This document shows positions 31,804-42,684 of a stretch of DNA of 64,000 nt, piece after piece. The notes under the pieces are model-generated. The model did no database searches. It was not told the DNA's origin and was given only the letters and a program-made list of their open reading frames with translations. A program made the translations under genes and the position numbers. This DNA comes from Rattus norvegicus. Taxonomy: Eukaryota; Chordata; Mammalia; Rodentia; Muridae. The stretch covers positions 88,668,662-88,732,661 of the forward strand of contig NC_086027.1 in the NCBI RefSeq assembly GCF_036323735.1, read 5' to 3'. Numbering within the stretch: position 1 is the first letter of the stretch; each line of letters begins with the position of its first letter.

Positions 31804-32832
31804 TTATCAAACATGGAAAAAATTGAACTTGTGCCCACTTAGGAGCTTTACACTTGCTGGCTTGCATTCATGGTGCCGGAAGGTACTATGTACACTGCCG
31901 GACAGGAAAAGCAATCACCATTATCACCAAGCTATGAGTCCTCTAACCTACAACAATGATCTGCCTGCAAGACGCACTGGTATGCTAGTGGCTCAAGTGT
32001 TCCGAGGGTAACCAACCACTCTTTGATTGGGTTTGAGACCCACTCTACGAGACAGACCTCATAACTGGCATGGTAAAGTATCCAAGAACTCAAGAATAGA
32101 TAGATTATGGGCCATAGGGGAAATTATACTATTATTATCCTGCTAAATTAACATAGTAATAAAATCACTCCTAATGATATATTGCTATACACATAGATTA
32201 GTGCATTGCTTTGCCCTCATCAAAGAATCTTCTTCTTGCAGCAAAGTGGTAATTAACACAGAGACCAGAAGTGGACAATGTGCAGGAATGGAGGAGTTTG
32301 AGGCGACATTATCTTTCAGATACAACAGGGCTGATATTCATGTGAACTCACAGAGATTGTGAAAGCACGAATAAAACCATTACTAATTCAAACCACATAA
32401 AAATTCCACCATAGAAAAGGGAAAGTAGACACAAAGTTTCATCCCTAACCAAGAGTATTTGTAATTAATGCCTGCTGAGAAAGGGAAAACCAATCTTCAA
32501 TGAAGTGAAACTGGGTCTATCAACCGTACTCCAGGGTAGGCCCCTGTTCACAGTAGTTGGCCAACCCAAATGAACTCCATTTGTGTGTGTGTGTTCTTGT
32601 TTTCATTTAGTGTTTTTTTTTGTATGTTTTAGTGTTTACTTGCTTTTAAGATGAGGAAGGGGGAAGAGAGAGGGGGAGGGGGAAGGAGAGGGAGAGGGAG
32701 AGGGAGAGAGATCCAGTTAGGTGAATTTATGCGGGTAGGGAGGAGGGGCGCTGGAAGAATCTGAGAGGCCTTAAAGAAAGAGAAAGTGTATCATCAAATA
32801 TATAGTATGAAGAAATTTAAAGATAATAAAAA
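31804..32832 (+). mobile_element. Old L1 (Lx-type) 3'UTR, plus orientation
   Basis: 'gctggcttgcattcatgg', 'gaaaagcaatcaccattatc', 'gtaaccaaccactctttg' and 'ttcttcttgcagcaaag' are pieces of an old rodent L1 3'UTR in order. It ends with a G/A-rich tract and 'gataataaaaaag' at 32821-32832. It has diverged considerably and contains no intact coding sequence. Confidence 0.6.
32653..32710. repeat. (GGGAGA)n purine tract
   Basis: GGGAGA/GGGGGA units inside the old L1 3'UTR, at the place where L1 3'UTRs normally have a G-rich tract. Confidence 0.85.
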
Positions 32833-32995
32833 AGTGAACCCTTTCAGAAGGATTTCTAGGAAAAACCATTCTGCAAAAAGCATTAAGCTTGCTTTATTGT
32901 CTAATTTAGGGTAAAAGGGTGGTGGTGACCCAGCTTCCATTTCTTGGAAATTCTAATGTTTTGGGGGCTATGCAGTCTTCCACAGTGCTTTTCTT

Positions 32996-33066
32996 GTGGT
33001 GCTGGGGTTGTAACCCAGGCTCTTGCCCATGTTAGACCAGACCCCAGGAAGGTTGCATCTCCAGGC
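32996..33066 (-). repeat. ID-like SINE fragment
   Basis: 'gtgctggggttgtaacccag' followed by 'gcccatgttagaccag' is the reverse complement of a diverged ID/tRNA-derived body. Confidence 0.5.
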
Positions 33067-33544
33067 TTTTCTTCACTTTTACAAACAATTCTCCTTATTG
33101 AGAGAGTAAAATCCTGTGCTATGGACCTGTATCTGGTCCTAGACAGAAGACCAGATTAACCCAGTTCGCATTGGCTCTCCTGTGTCCCTATTCAACACTT
33201 AGTCACAGGTATCATCGTGAGCTGCACATACAATCTATGCTTTCCTGAGGTCCTCCAGGGAAGGCCATCTCTGTCCCACTTGTTTATGAATCTCAATCCA
33301 GTCTTACCCACTGGTTCACTGGGACCACTCACAACTTTGCACTCCCTCCACCATCAATGGATGGTTTTAAATGTGATCTTTATTTAATAGTGATTTTAAA
33401 TGTGTTTGTGGTATCTCTTTCCTGTGTGGTAAGTTGAGATTCTCCTAATGCCCTTGACATAAAAATGATAGAGGCACAGGAGAGAGAGATACATCACTTA
33501 CATTACTCTAAGCTTACTTTAAATGTAGCTACCGATTGATTCTA

Positions 33545-33655
33545 GCCTGGGAAACCTTTGCCCTTAGTGGGTTGATGTCTCTGAACCCCAATTCCTCCAT
33601 CTGTAATAGGGGTGCAGTAAGACATGCCCTTTCTGCTTAGAGATCGCAGGAAATT
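33545..33655 (+). repeat. MIR-like SINE fragment
   Basis: 'gggttgatgtctctgaacc' and 'cctccatctgtaataggg' follow the MIR core order (splice-like 'cctcatctgtaaaatggg' region). Confidence 0.5.
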
Positions 33656-33899
33656 ATTGCATCCTTGCAAAGAGACCTTACAAAGCACCAAAACTACACA
33701 CTTGTGATATGACTAGCTCATCATTTCACTGATCTCTTGTGTGTAAAGGATTTCCTCAAAGAATATACACATGTTCTATCCTAAACCTATCTCATGTAAA
33801 AATCAAAACATAATATGATTCTTTTATGGTCAAACAACATTGATTTAAAACCGGAGTTTCTTCTTAGATCAGTTTATTGCAGTATTTTCTTTTTATTTT

Positions 33900-34420
33900 A
33901 TAATATCATGAACTGCATTGTAGGTGAGACCATGCCTGTATTTTTTTAACTAATAAGAAAGCCTATTAGCTGGTAGAAGGAAAATATATGCACTTGTTAA
34001 GCCTCTAATCAATGTGCTAATTAAACACAAGTAGCTCGCTGTTGCTGTGAGAGCATGCAGATCATCTACTGTAGCTTGTTCTTCAGCCTCCGAAGAAGAC
34101 TGCAGTTGCTCCCACAACCCTATTTCTGCGGTTCTACCAGACAACCCTTTTCTTAAAATGCTTTCCCTTAGGTTCCGTAGCTTGCCTAGAGGTGAATTTA
34201 AAATTATCAATATGACTAAATTTATCTCTCTCATTTGCAACCAAGACTCTATGCAGCTTATGTTTTTGGTGATTAATAACAAGCCAAGGCAACTTGCCTG
34301 TGGACTGGAACCAGATTTTCTGTCCAGTCATTGAGGCATTAATCTGAAAACATCAGCAACAGGCATTAATCATTAATGCTAAAATGCAGTGGTGTTACTA
34401 GGCAAAGGAATAGAAGGAGA
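33900..34420. other. Candidate conserved non-coding element
   Basis: This repeat-free block has many homeodomain-type TAAT/ATTA cores, for example 'cctctaatcaatgtgctaat' at 34002 and a perfect inverted repeat GCATTAAT-C-ATTAATGC at 34363-34379. Two minus-strand and one plus-strand frames of 65-110 codons overlap it, but they conflict with each other and show no domain. The call is inference from composition only. Confidence 0.35.
34363..34379. promoter_or_regulatory. Palindromic TAAT-C-ATTA site
   Basis: Perfect 8-bp arms around a central C; the core resembles paired or homeodomain dimer sites. Another 'ggcattaat' half-site lies at 34335. Confidence 0.35.
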
Positions 34421-36120
34421 ACAGAGAATTCTGCTGCTAGAAAACAGAAGAATTCAGCACCCAGGCTCTCAAATCACACTCCTTGAAAAATTACTGATAT
34501 ACATTAGCCTATTAGTATAGGTGTGAAAAAATTAAAAGCTCTTACTAGTTTATATGCCAATGTTATCCTCCATTAGTGAGGATAGCTAAACTGAAACCCA
34601 GGGTGTTTGAGACAGTTTGTGATGCTTATAGATCACAGGTTTAGGGGTTGTTGGTTATTTCTAAAACCCAACCCTACTTCTCTCCAGAAATTCTTGATGC
34701 CATTTTTGGTTGTTTGGTGGATTTAAAAAAACTATCCATAATTAATATAACATTTTTTATGTTATACTTCTACTTGTATTAATTGATAGAGCAGAAGAGC
34801 CAAGTTGCAAGAATTTATGAAAATTAGCATTCATTCATATGTGTGTTTTTATTCAAATAAAGGTACAAATCTTCGTGGCTAATGCTAAACAGAAACTCTG
34901 ACTGCAGGAATTATTTAAGATGTGTAGTAGTTAGACTTTAGCTTCTTATTGATCACAAACACCAGGTCAACTCAGGGTCTCTTGACTGAGCAGCTCCGCT
35001 TCGCTCAGCTCGTGTATCTACTTCTGTGTGTCTCTAGTGAGCTCTTAAGAACTTGAATGGTCTAACTCAAATGTCTCCTATGGATCAGCCATCATCTCAG
35101 TGGTAGGTATCGCCAACATTCTGGTTGTCTAGATTGAGTTTGCTTATATAGTATTAATTACTTTGACAAAGCCATACTCAAGACATTAGAGAGAATGATA
35201 ACAAGGAACTCAGATATTTCAGCTTGTGGCCCTAGACTCTTCGTGAGATAGACCATTATGGTGATAGCAATGTGACATAGTGATTTTTCCTTCTTTCTTC
35301 TTTATTTTCAACTTCCTGGTGTATAGAGAAAAGAGAGAGGACTAGAAAGTAGCTGGAACCTTCAAAGACACACTTCTGGTGACCTCATTCCTTTAGCTAG
35401 ACCTTATCCTCTAAATTCTTCTAATATCACCACATAGTGATAACCACTAGGAGCCAGGAGTTTACCACATAAAGCAGATAAACCGTCAAGCCCTAACACA
35501 CAGGGGCAGCAAAAGAAAGGATTCATGAAAGCCAGGCCTCTGGAGATCAGGCTTAGAACTGGCAAGTACGACCTCTGCCATTTCCGTTGATCTATGCAAG
35601 TCACACGACCAGCCTAGATTCCAGGGTAGGGAGACAAGAATCTGAATCTTAACAAGAGGAGCTGTAGGTGTAGGGACACATTGCAGATTCCAAGGTGTAT
35701 CTTCATACATAGAGAATCTTGGTGAGTGTTTCAAGATTCTACCTCAGAGCGCATGTGTAACAATGTAGACCCCTAGGCTCTGCTCCAAACCGTAATGTTC
35801 CTCTTAATAACAACCAACCTTGTCAATGCTACTCAACACCACCCCATCCATCGTTCTCATACAACGTAGGGAGTTTTCTAGGCAGTTCCTTCTCACTCAT
35901 AGCATCTTCCTTCTATAAGTCTTGAGAAAAGCCGATTTGCTTCAAAATGAGGTGAACTAGTCTGAACCTTTTCATCCTCCAAGGAAATAGATGGCAGGCA
36001 GTACCATGAAGCAAGGATGAACGGAAGCTTCGTGGCATTTGTATATCAGAGTTATAGGCTACGAGGCAGATTCGGTCCTCAATATGATGCTATCAACCCC
36101 TAAACAAACTAGCCCTAGTA
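34421..36120. other. Unique sequence, no gene seen
   Basis: No repeat or exon recognised with confidence; a weak MIR-like patch may exist at 35545-35640. Confidence 0.5.
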
Positions 36121-36124
36121 CAAT

Positions 36125-36230
36125 CCATCCACAAATATTTATTACCTGCTATGTACCAGATATCACAAACATAAAGATGTTAAGTACACATTCCTGCTTA
36201 AACATAAATAAAACATTTGTTTTATTGGAA
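36125..36230 (+). repeat. Ancient LINE-like (L2/MIR-class) fragment
   Basis: 'acaaatatttattacctgc' then 'tatgtaccagatatcac' follows a widespread mammalian repeat motif. Diverged. Confidence 0.4.
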
Positions 36231-36625
36231 GATAGAGAAAAACATTCCTGATAGAAAACTTTCCCAAAAAAATGTCTTGCAATTGGTGGTAGGAAGCAGA
36301 TAACACAGACTACTATTTCTGCAGCTCACGTACATCTACAAAAGCCTTCAGATGACTTCTCTAAGAATTAAGGAGAAAAGGAGAACTTAATGTTCAGATC
36401 CCACATTAGGACTTTCGCTTTTGAATATTTGTTTTCTTAGAGACACCTTGGTCATGTGGAATTCCGTGAAGAAGAATAGGATATACCCCAAAACCACCCA
36501 CATACACAGAGTGATTCATATTGATAAGACACTCTTGTTTCTTGTCAAGGAAATTGATATGAATTAGGTCATTTAAATGTTCATCCTTAAAAAGCTGATC
36601 AGTGGGCTTCTGGGCTATAATGATG

Positions 36626-36859
36626 ATTTTTTTTTAACAACTGTATTGGTTGAGTATAATAGCTCCCATCTTTATTTTTCTTTAGATTTATTTATTTATT
36701 ATATATAAGTACACTATAGCTGCCTTCAGACACACCAGAAGAGGTCTTCGATCTCATTACAGATGGCTATGAGCCACCATGTGGTTGTTGGGATTTGAAC
36801 TCACGACCTCTGGAAGAGCAGTCAGTGCTCTTAACCACTGAGCCATCTCTCCAGCCCTC
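36626..36859 (-). repeat. B2 SINE with extended 3' tail
   Basis: The B2 body lies at 36681-36859 with clear landmarks on the plus strand: 'gacacaccagaagaggtc', 'gccaccatgtggttgttgg', 'ctcttaaccactgagccat' and 'ctccagccc'. Towards its 3' end (left) about 45 bp of other sequence is followed by an inverted A9. A possible target duplication 'taatgatg' lies at 36618-36625 and 36860-36867, which would place the extra tail inside the insertion. Confidence 0.8.
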
Positions 36860-36894
36860 TAATGATGTTTCTTAAAGAACACGCACTTTCTTCC

Positions 36895-36990
36895 CTTGAG
36901 TGAACTTTTTATTGAGTGCCCATTGAGTGCCTAAGCACTTGCTCTGTGTCAGTGAACAAAGCAAACATCCGTGGCTCTGTGCAGTAAAAT
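36895..36990 (+). repeat. Ancient LINE-like (L2/MIR-class) fragment
   Basis: 'gagtgcctaagcacttgc', 'agtgaacaaagcaaacatcc' follow a common mammalian repeat order. Confidence 0.4.
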
Positions 36991-37279
36991 TCAAAGGATG
37001 CCATGTTCATGAGTTTTCCTCTTGGGTGGCTCCATCAGCCTGGGCTGTTGCAACGGATCACCATAAGGTGGGTTGCTTCAACACACAATCGATCCTCTTC
37101 TTGGGAAGGGCTTTCCTTTGGGTTACAGATAGCTGCCTTCCTGTATCCTGACATACATAGATGGAGGAAGTCTCTCTCTGTCTCGGTGTCTTTGTGTCTC
37201 TGTCTCTGTCTCTCATTAACATATAGTCCAAACTATCGCCCCTTTAATCCTTAAAATGAAGCTCCTATCCTTAGCTCCC

Positions 37280-37550
37280 TGTGACAGTTAAAATTGATTG
37301 TCAGCTTGACAGAATCTGGGGGTCAAACCTCTGGACATATCTGTGAGGGAGTTTCTAGGTTAGGCCAACCGAGAAGTGGGCACCCCCATTCCAGGGCCTG
37401 GACTACTGGACTGAAAAAAGAGAAAGTCAGCTGAGTGCCAGCATCCATTGCTGTTTGCTTCCAGACTACAGATGCAATGAGAAGGGCTGACATGCTCCTG
37501 GCTGCCCTGACTGTGAAGGACTGTACCCTCAAACTGTAAGCTACAGTACA
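37280..37550 (+). repeat. Rodent LTR-like repeat, left part
   Basis: 'tgtgacagttaaaattgatt', 'gtcagcttgacagaatctgg', 'gcaatgagaagggctgac' and 'accctcaaactgtaagc' match a frequent rodent LTR-like repeat. The matching 3' end lies beyond the polypyrimidine block at 37873-37927, so the array lies within this copy. Confidence 0.55.
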
Positions 37551-37872
37551 CCCTTCCTTCCTTCCTTCCCTCCCTCCCTCCCTCCCTCCCTCCCTCCCTC
37601 CCTCCCTTCCCTCCCTCCCTCCTTCCTTCCTTCCTTCCTTCCTTCCTTCTTCCCTCTCTCCCTCCTTCCTTCCCTCTCTCCCTCCCTCCCTCCCTCCCTC
37701 CTTCCCTCCCTTCCTTCCCTCTCTTCCTCCCTCCCTCCTTCCCTCCCTTCCTTCCCTCTCTCCCTCTCACCTCCTTCCTTCCCTCTCTCCCTCCCTCCCT
37801 CCCCCTTCCTTCCTTCCTTCCTCCCTTCCTTCCTTCCTTCCTTCCTTCCTTCCTTCCTTCCTTCCTTCCTTC
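37551..37872. repeat. 322-bp polypyrimidine array (CCTT/CCCT)n
   Basis: Almost pure C/T on the plus strand, with alternating CCTT-rich and CCCT-rich blocks, so it probably grew by several rounds of slippage. Mirror symmetry and purine/pyrimidine asymmetry make it a candidate for triplex (H-) DNA. The minus-strand Gly/Arg/Glu-rich frame here is an artefact. Confidence 0.97.
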
Positions 37873-37927
37873 AGGTGGTCTTCATCAGACATTTTGTAAT
37901 AGGAATGAGACCAGTAGCTAAATGACA
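37873..37927 (+). repeat. Rodent LTR-like repeat, right end
   Basis: 'aggtggtcttcatcagac', 'attttgtaataggaatgag' and 'taaatgaca' resemble the 3' terminus of the family, which normally follows a short CCTTCC segment. Confidence 0.45.
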
Positions 37928-37929
37928 TG

Positions 37930-39725
37930 GTAGTCTCCAAAGATTCTGCCTTAAAAAGGCTATCACCCTGGAGGCTAGGAGTTCAACATATGAGTTTGAA
38001 GAGGACACAGACATTGAGTCCACAACAGAGACTGCAAGTAGATTGTGCTTAAGGGAAACAAAAGAAAAAAAGAAAAAGAAAATTTAAGTCAGGGTGAAGC
38101 AAATATCATGTTACAGGAGAAGTCATGCCAGTTTTTCCCCCTGCAGGTTTTCCTTTTTTCCTCTTTTTTTTTCTTTTTTTTTTTTTTTAAATCAATTGCA
38201 CCGCCCTTGCAAAGTGATGCATTCAAATTATAAAGTCCTGAAAAACAAGGGTAGGAAATACATCTCAAGCAAACTAGGGGCCTGATAGTGTCTGAGGAGG
38301 AGTATGGGAACGTGGTTATTCATGATTCCCAGAAAAGCCAAGATTGGAGCCTTAGCAAGAACCACTCACAAGCAGCTGGAGGGGCTCGCAGGCCAGGGCC
38401 CACAGGAAGCTGAGGGTGTGGCTGGCTAGGGCTTAAGGAAAATTCCAGAGCTCAGAGGGACTGCCTTTGGGAAGCCACAGTGTCTTAAGCCTGGGCTGAA
38501 GACAATAACATACAATAACAAAACAATAACAAAAAACAAAACCCAAAAAAACAAAACAAAAACCCTGACAAAACAACACAAAGAAACCATCCTTAAAGTG
38601 GGAATAATCTGAAATAAAATAAAATAAAATAAAATAAAATAAATAACACGTAAGTGGTTTATTTTGTTACAAAGAAAAAGTGTGATGTTAGCCTTCAGGC
38701 CTTTCCGATGAAGGAGCCTTAGGAAGGAGAGCTGGCGCTCACCGCGCAGGAAGCAGGCAGGACTCCATGCGCCCCCGGGAGCCGCTTGGGGGAAGTCCAA
38801 GATTGGACAGAGCTGAGGCTGTGCAGGAGGCTGGGAATCACTGTCTTCCTGTGGAGCAGAGACTAAAAGGCGCTGAGATAAACTTGAGCTGCTTGGCCTT
38901 AGCCCATGGCTTTGGCCACAGCACAGGTTGAATCCTAGTGATGTTTAGGAGCGAAGTCTTCCTGACAGCCATGTTTTCGGTCTCTTTGTGAGAGTTTCCA
39001 CCCACGGAACAAGTTGGCTCATTCTCATCCAACAGCCAAGTGTCTGACTTTTCTGTTCTTTAAGGAATGGGATAATTAGACTAGGTGAATAATTGTGTAA
39101 TCTGACCAGTAGGACATACATAAACAAAGCAATATCATACAAAATATGCAGCGACTCTTATCCCTAGTGTAATGTTATCCCTAGTGTAGTGTAGTGTAGT
39201 GTAGTGTCTATGTCCTAGGTACATAGACTGAGAAAAATTGAGATGCTATAACTAAACCAGGTAATTCATTAGAAGAACAACCACCAGATTTCAAGATCCT
39301 CTCAGCAGGACACCTAGCTGATGTTAAAGGTATGTATTAAGAAGTGATATCTACCTGTGAGGTTCTGGGACCAGCTCTTTTGTCTCCTTTTTCTTAGCTG
39401 TGTGGCTTCTTTTTGTCACAGTTTATCTTTTGTAATGTGTAGACATTGATAGGGCATCCTTCACTGAGTTCACAGCCAAGAAGAGAGCAGGACCGCTTAT
39501 GGGTGCACGTGACAACTTAGTAAATGGTGTCTGTTGCTCTTTGCTCAACAGTAGTGACAAAGAAATTGATATCAATTTAATGCTCTCCAATTTATTTTCA
39601 AAGAGGCTTCTAAGGTCCAAGCAAGAAACCAATGGGCTTCCTGTGACATGTGAGGACATTGTGACATTGTCTGGCTGTGCAGACAATGGATCCTTCTTCC
39701 TACTGGTATCTCTAGATCTTTTGAC
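37930..39725. other. Mostly unique sequence
   Basis: Contains a T-rich run at 38164-38188, AAC-rich patches at 38508-38560, (AAAAT)n at 38612-38645 and (GTAGT)n at 39184-39208. A small CpG-containing patch lies at 38695-38785. No exon recognised. Confidence 0.5.
38612..38645. repeat. (AAAAT)n microsatellite
   Basis: About six AAAAT units. Confidence 0.93.
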
Positions 39726-39732
39726 CAAGTTG

Positions 39733-39955
39733 GAGGCCAGGGAGATGGCTCATCAGGAGAGTGCTGTCCTTAGAGGAAACAAACTTGATTCCCATCCTCG
39801 ATATTAAAAAAAAAAAAAGCCAGGCCTGGTGGCACATGCTTGGAATCTCGTGCTGAGGAGTTACAGACAAGGTCCTTGGGCCCTTTGGACAGCCAGCCCA
39901 GTCTACATGGTATGTTCCAAGTCAGTGAGAGAGACCCTGTCTCAAAACAAAACAA
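39733..39955 (+). repeat. B4-type SINE
   Basis: An ID-like left part ('gagatggctcatcaggag') is followed by an A-run at 39806-39818. A B1-like right part follows ('ccaggcctggtggcacatgc', 'gagagaccctgtctcaaaac'). Confidence 0.65.
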
Positions 39956-40006
39956 CAGTAACAAAACAAACAAAACCACCTGTAGCACATGAATATGCCC
40001 ATGCAA

Positions 40007-40007
<1 letters not shown>

Positions 40008-40062
<55 letters not shown>

Positions 40063-40067
40063 GTAGG

Positions 40068-40122
<55 letters not shown>
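40008..40122. repeat. (CA)n then (GA)n microsatellite
   Basis: About 26 CA units to 40060, a GGGTAGGGGG spacer, then about 26 GA units from 40071. Confidence 0.97.
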
Positions 40123-40127
<5 letters not shown>

Positions 40128-40195
40128 TTGGACTTTGAGAGTTTTATGTGAAGCCTCTGTGTTTTAAGAGCTGGAAACTACTTTTCAAAGTATTT

Positions 40196-40474
40196 TTAAA
40201 ATTTATTTCTTTTATTTTGTGATATTATAATATAATTAATCACTCCCCTCTTCTTTCTCCTTTCTTCAAATCCTGCCATGTACCCTTCCTTACTTTCTTC
40301 CAATCTTATGGTCTCTCTCTCTTTCTCCCTCTCCCTTTTCCTCTGCTGCCCCTCTGCTTGTGTCTCCCTCCTCCCTCTCTCTCTGTATGCATGTGTACTC
40401 TCAAATACATAAATACAACCTACTCACTCTGTATGTTATTTGTATGTATGATTTTTGGCTGACCGTTTGGTATT
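40196..40474 (-). mobile_element. Old L1 3' end, distal part
   Basis: The T-rich left edge and 'atataattaatcactcccc', 'atacaacctactcactctg' and 'tttttggctgaccgtttgg' match the inverted 3' end of an old rodent L1. It continues after the nested LTR at 40819. Family naming is by recollection. Confidence 0.5.
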
Positions 40475-40818
40475 TGTGATGGTTTGAATATGCTTGGTCC
40501 AGGCACTATTAGAAGGTGTGGCCCTGTTGGAGTAGGTGTGGCATTGTTGGAGTAGATGTGTCATTGTGGACGTGGGCTTTAAGACCCTCATCCTGGCTGC
40601 CTGGAAGTCAGTCTTCTGCTAGCAGCCTTCAGATGAGGAGGTAGAACTCTCAGCTCCTCCTACACTATGCCTGCTGGACACTGCCATGTTTCCTTCCCAC
40701 CTTGATGATAATGGACGGAACCTCTGAGCCTGTAAGCCAGCCCCAGTTAAACGTTGTCCTTATAAGATTTGTCTTGGTCATGGCGTCTTTTCACAGCAGT
40801 CAAACCCTAACTAAGACA
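40475..40818 (+). mobile_element. ERVL-MaLR solo LTR (ORR1/MT-like)
   Basis: It starts 'tgtgatggtttgaatatgc' and ends 'aaccctaactaagaca', the standard MaLR LTR termini. Internal landmarks are 'agaaggtgtggccctgttgg', 'gtagaactctcagctcc' and 'gtaagccagccccagttaaa'. The flanks read 'gtatt' and 'gtgtt', a 5-bp target duplication with one change. No internal retroviral sequence is present. Confidence 0.78.
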
Positions 40819-41175
40819 GTGTTAGATAACTAAGTGGTGAGCCCTCCCTGGGGAAGGTTATTTTTCAGCTGTTGGCATTGCTTAGTGGCCTGCAGTTCTT
40901 GGTATGGGGTTGAAGCCCCATGGTCTTTCCCCCTTCCACTTGGCATGTCTGTTATTATTGCCTTTGTTCAGATCATATTTAGACAGTTGTGTTGGTGACA
41001 CTTTATGGGTTTAGCTTCTGACATTCCTGGGAGACAAAATCTCACAGGAAACTCTAGGTTCCTCTGACTTGTACAATCTTCCGGTCTCCTCTTCTTCAAT
41101 GATCCCTGAGCTTTAGGTGTGGGGACCCATATTGTCGGTATATCTGTTGGGGCTGGCTCTACAACTCTGAACTTT
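40819..41175 (-). mobile_element. Old L1 3' end, proximal part
   Basis: The sequence resumes after the LTR with 'agataactaagtggtgagcc', 'ccctggggaagg', 'cttctgacattcctgggag' and 'atctcacaggaaactc'. It is collinear with the block before the LTR. Confidence 0.5.
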
Positions 41176-41179
41176 GGTT

Positions 41180-42055
41180 GTAATCCGAAATATTTTTAAG
41201 GAATTCTATGGAAGTCTTTTGCGGCATCAAAAACAAAACCCAAAATTTCTTATAGGTCCAATAAAATGTCCCTACAGTCGGCTTCCTGCCCATAAGGCAG
41301 ATGTTACAACTGACGAGTACATCTTGTCACATTTGACAGTCCCAGATGTTTGAACAAGAAGCATGTTTGAAGGACATGCATAGGGAAACACTGAGCACAC
41401 CTCACTGCCAGGAAAGAATTGGATTACTATTTAATTTCAAACAGACTGTGATGCAAACCATGCCTCATGCTTCCTGTTCCCAATGACCCCTTTCTGTGAT
41501 CATTAGACACATGGCCCTTAACTGTCACCACTTACAGTAACTAGAACCTCAAGGACTTCAGCTGGTATTGGGTTGGTTTTCAACAAAGCTCCCTCTCAAT
41601 GTTCCCCTCATTAGTTAAAAGAGAGCTGAGCAAACTCCTACCAGCTGCCAGCTGCCTGAAGCCCCTGTAGTGACCCCAGCTTGGGCATAGAGGGGGAAAT
41701 ACACATGCTGGGCTCAGAAGAACTTCCATACAAAAGAAAGAAAGGTTGTTATAAATTGTATTTTGAGAAATGACCTTGCTCACAACCTCTCATGACAGCC
41801 TATATTTCTGTAGAACTTGCCTACCGAAATGTTGAGGTTTTGTTTAGCCACATTCCTGAAGTATGGCCTTTGTCCCAGGTCTTATTTGTGGTAGAGGAAA
41901 ATGATCAGTCTGAATATGGGAGACCCTGCTGTCTTGGAAGATAGAAGGAGTTCAACTTGTTAGAATAAAAGAATCCTTGATTTCTCAGGGGAGGTTTTTA
42001 ATTTATTTATCATTCATTCACCAACATAGCACAAATATATCTCGTTGGTTTGTTT
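41180..42055. other. Unique sequence, no gene seen
   Basis: No exon or repeat recognised. Confidence 0.5.
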
Positions 42056-42057
42056 CC

Positions 42058-42212
42058 TTTCTATTTTGATTGCTTTAAGACAGAGCTTCACTATGTAGCC
42101 CAGGCAGGCCTTTGATTTCCTGTGTAGCCCTGGTGGACCTTAGACTCAAAATCCTCCTGTCAGAAGCCCCATCCTCTGCTGGTATTGCAGGAGTGCATCA
42201 CCATGCTTGCTA
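42058..42212 (-). repeat. Diverged B1-like SINE
   Basis: 'aagacagagcttcactatg', 'tagcccaggcaggcctttg' and 'tattgcaggagtgcatcacc' are B1 landmarks in reverse. An extra 'gtagccctggtggacc' suggests an internal duplication or an older proto-B1. Confidence 0.7.
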
Positions 42213-42604
42213 ATAGCTTAGATGTGAATGAGAATCTATTAATAAGCAAGACACCAATTAAGGACCTATGCGGGTTCATCCTCAACAAGGATTTGAGTTT
42301 ATTTGGACAGTGAGATTTGAAGTTAGACTTCAGTTCAGAAATTAAACAATAGAAAACAAGTGATTTCCCCTCCCCTTGAACGTTCTTCACATTTTTCCAA
42401 ACATGAGAATATTTTTGCACTTAGTGCCTGACCTCTTGAGCTGCTGTGAGCCTATAACTTGTGCTTCACCTTTTCCAGATGACCCCAGCTTGGCACCTTC
42501 TAACATGGTTTATTGCTTTTTTTCCATTGCCTATTCACTGCCTATTGCCTGTCTAAATGCAAAAATGTCAATATAAGGGCAGATTCCTGACAGTGTCGTT
42601 TGTA

Positions 42605-42680
42605 GACACTGTTCCATGCCCCAGAGCAGTGCCTGGGATCTAGGCAGATACCCATGAACATTTGTTAGATGCTAAACCGT
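42605..42680 (+). repeat. L2-like 3' terminal fragment
   Basis: 'agagcagtgcctgggatc' followed by 'gaacatttgttagatgc' matches the L2 3' terminus. Confidence 0.5.
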
Positions 42681-42684
42681 GAAG

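Noticed and set aside
37360..37770. 136-codon Gly/Arg/Glu-rich minus-strand frame
   Set aside because: It is the translation of the polypyrimidine array, not a protein.
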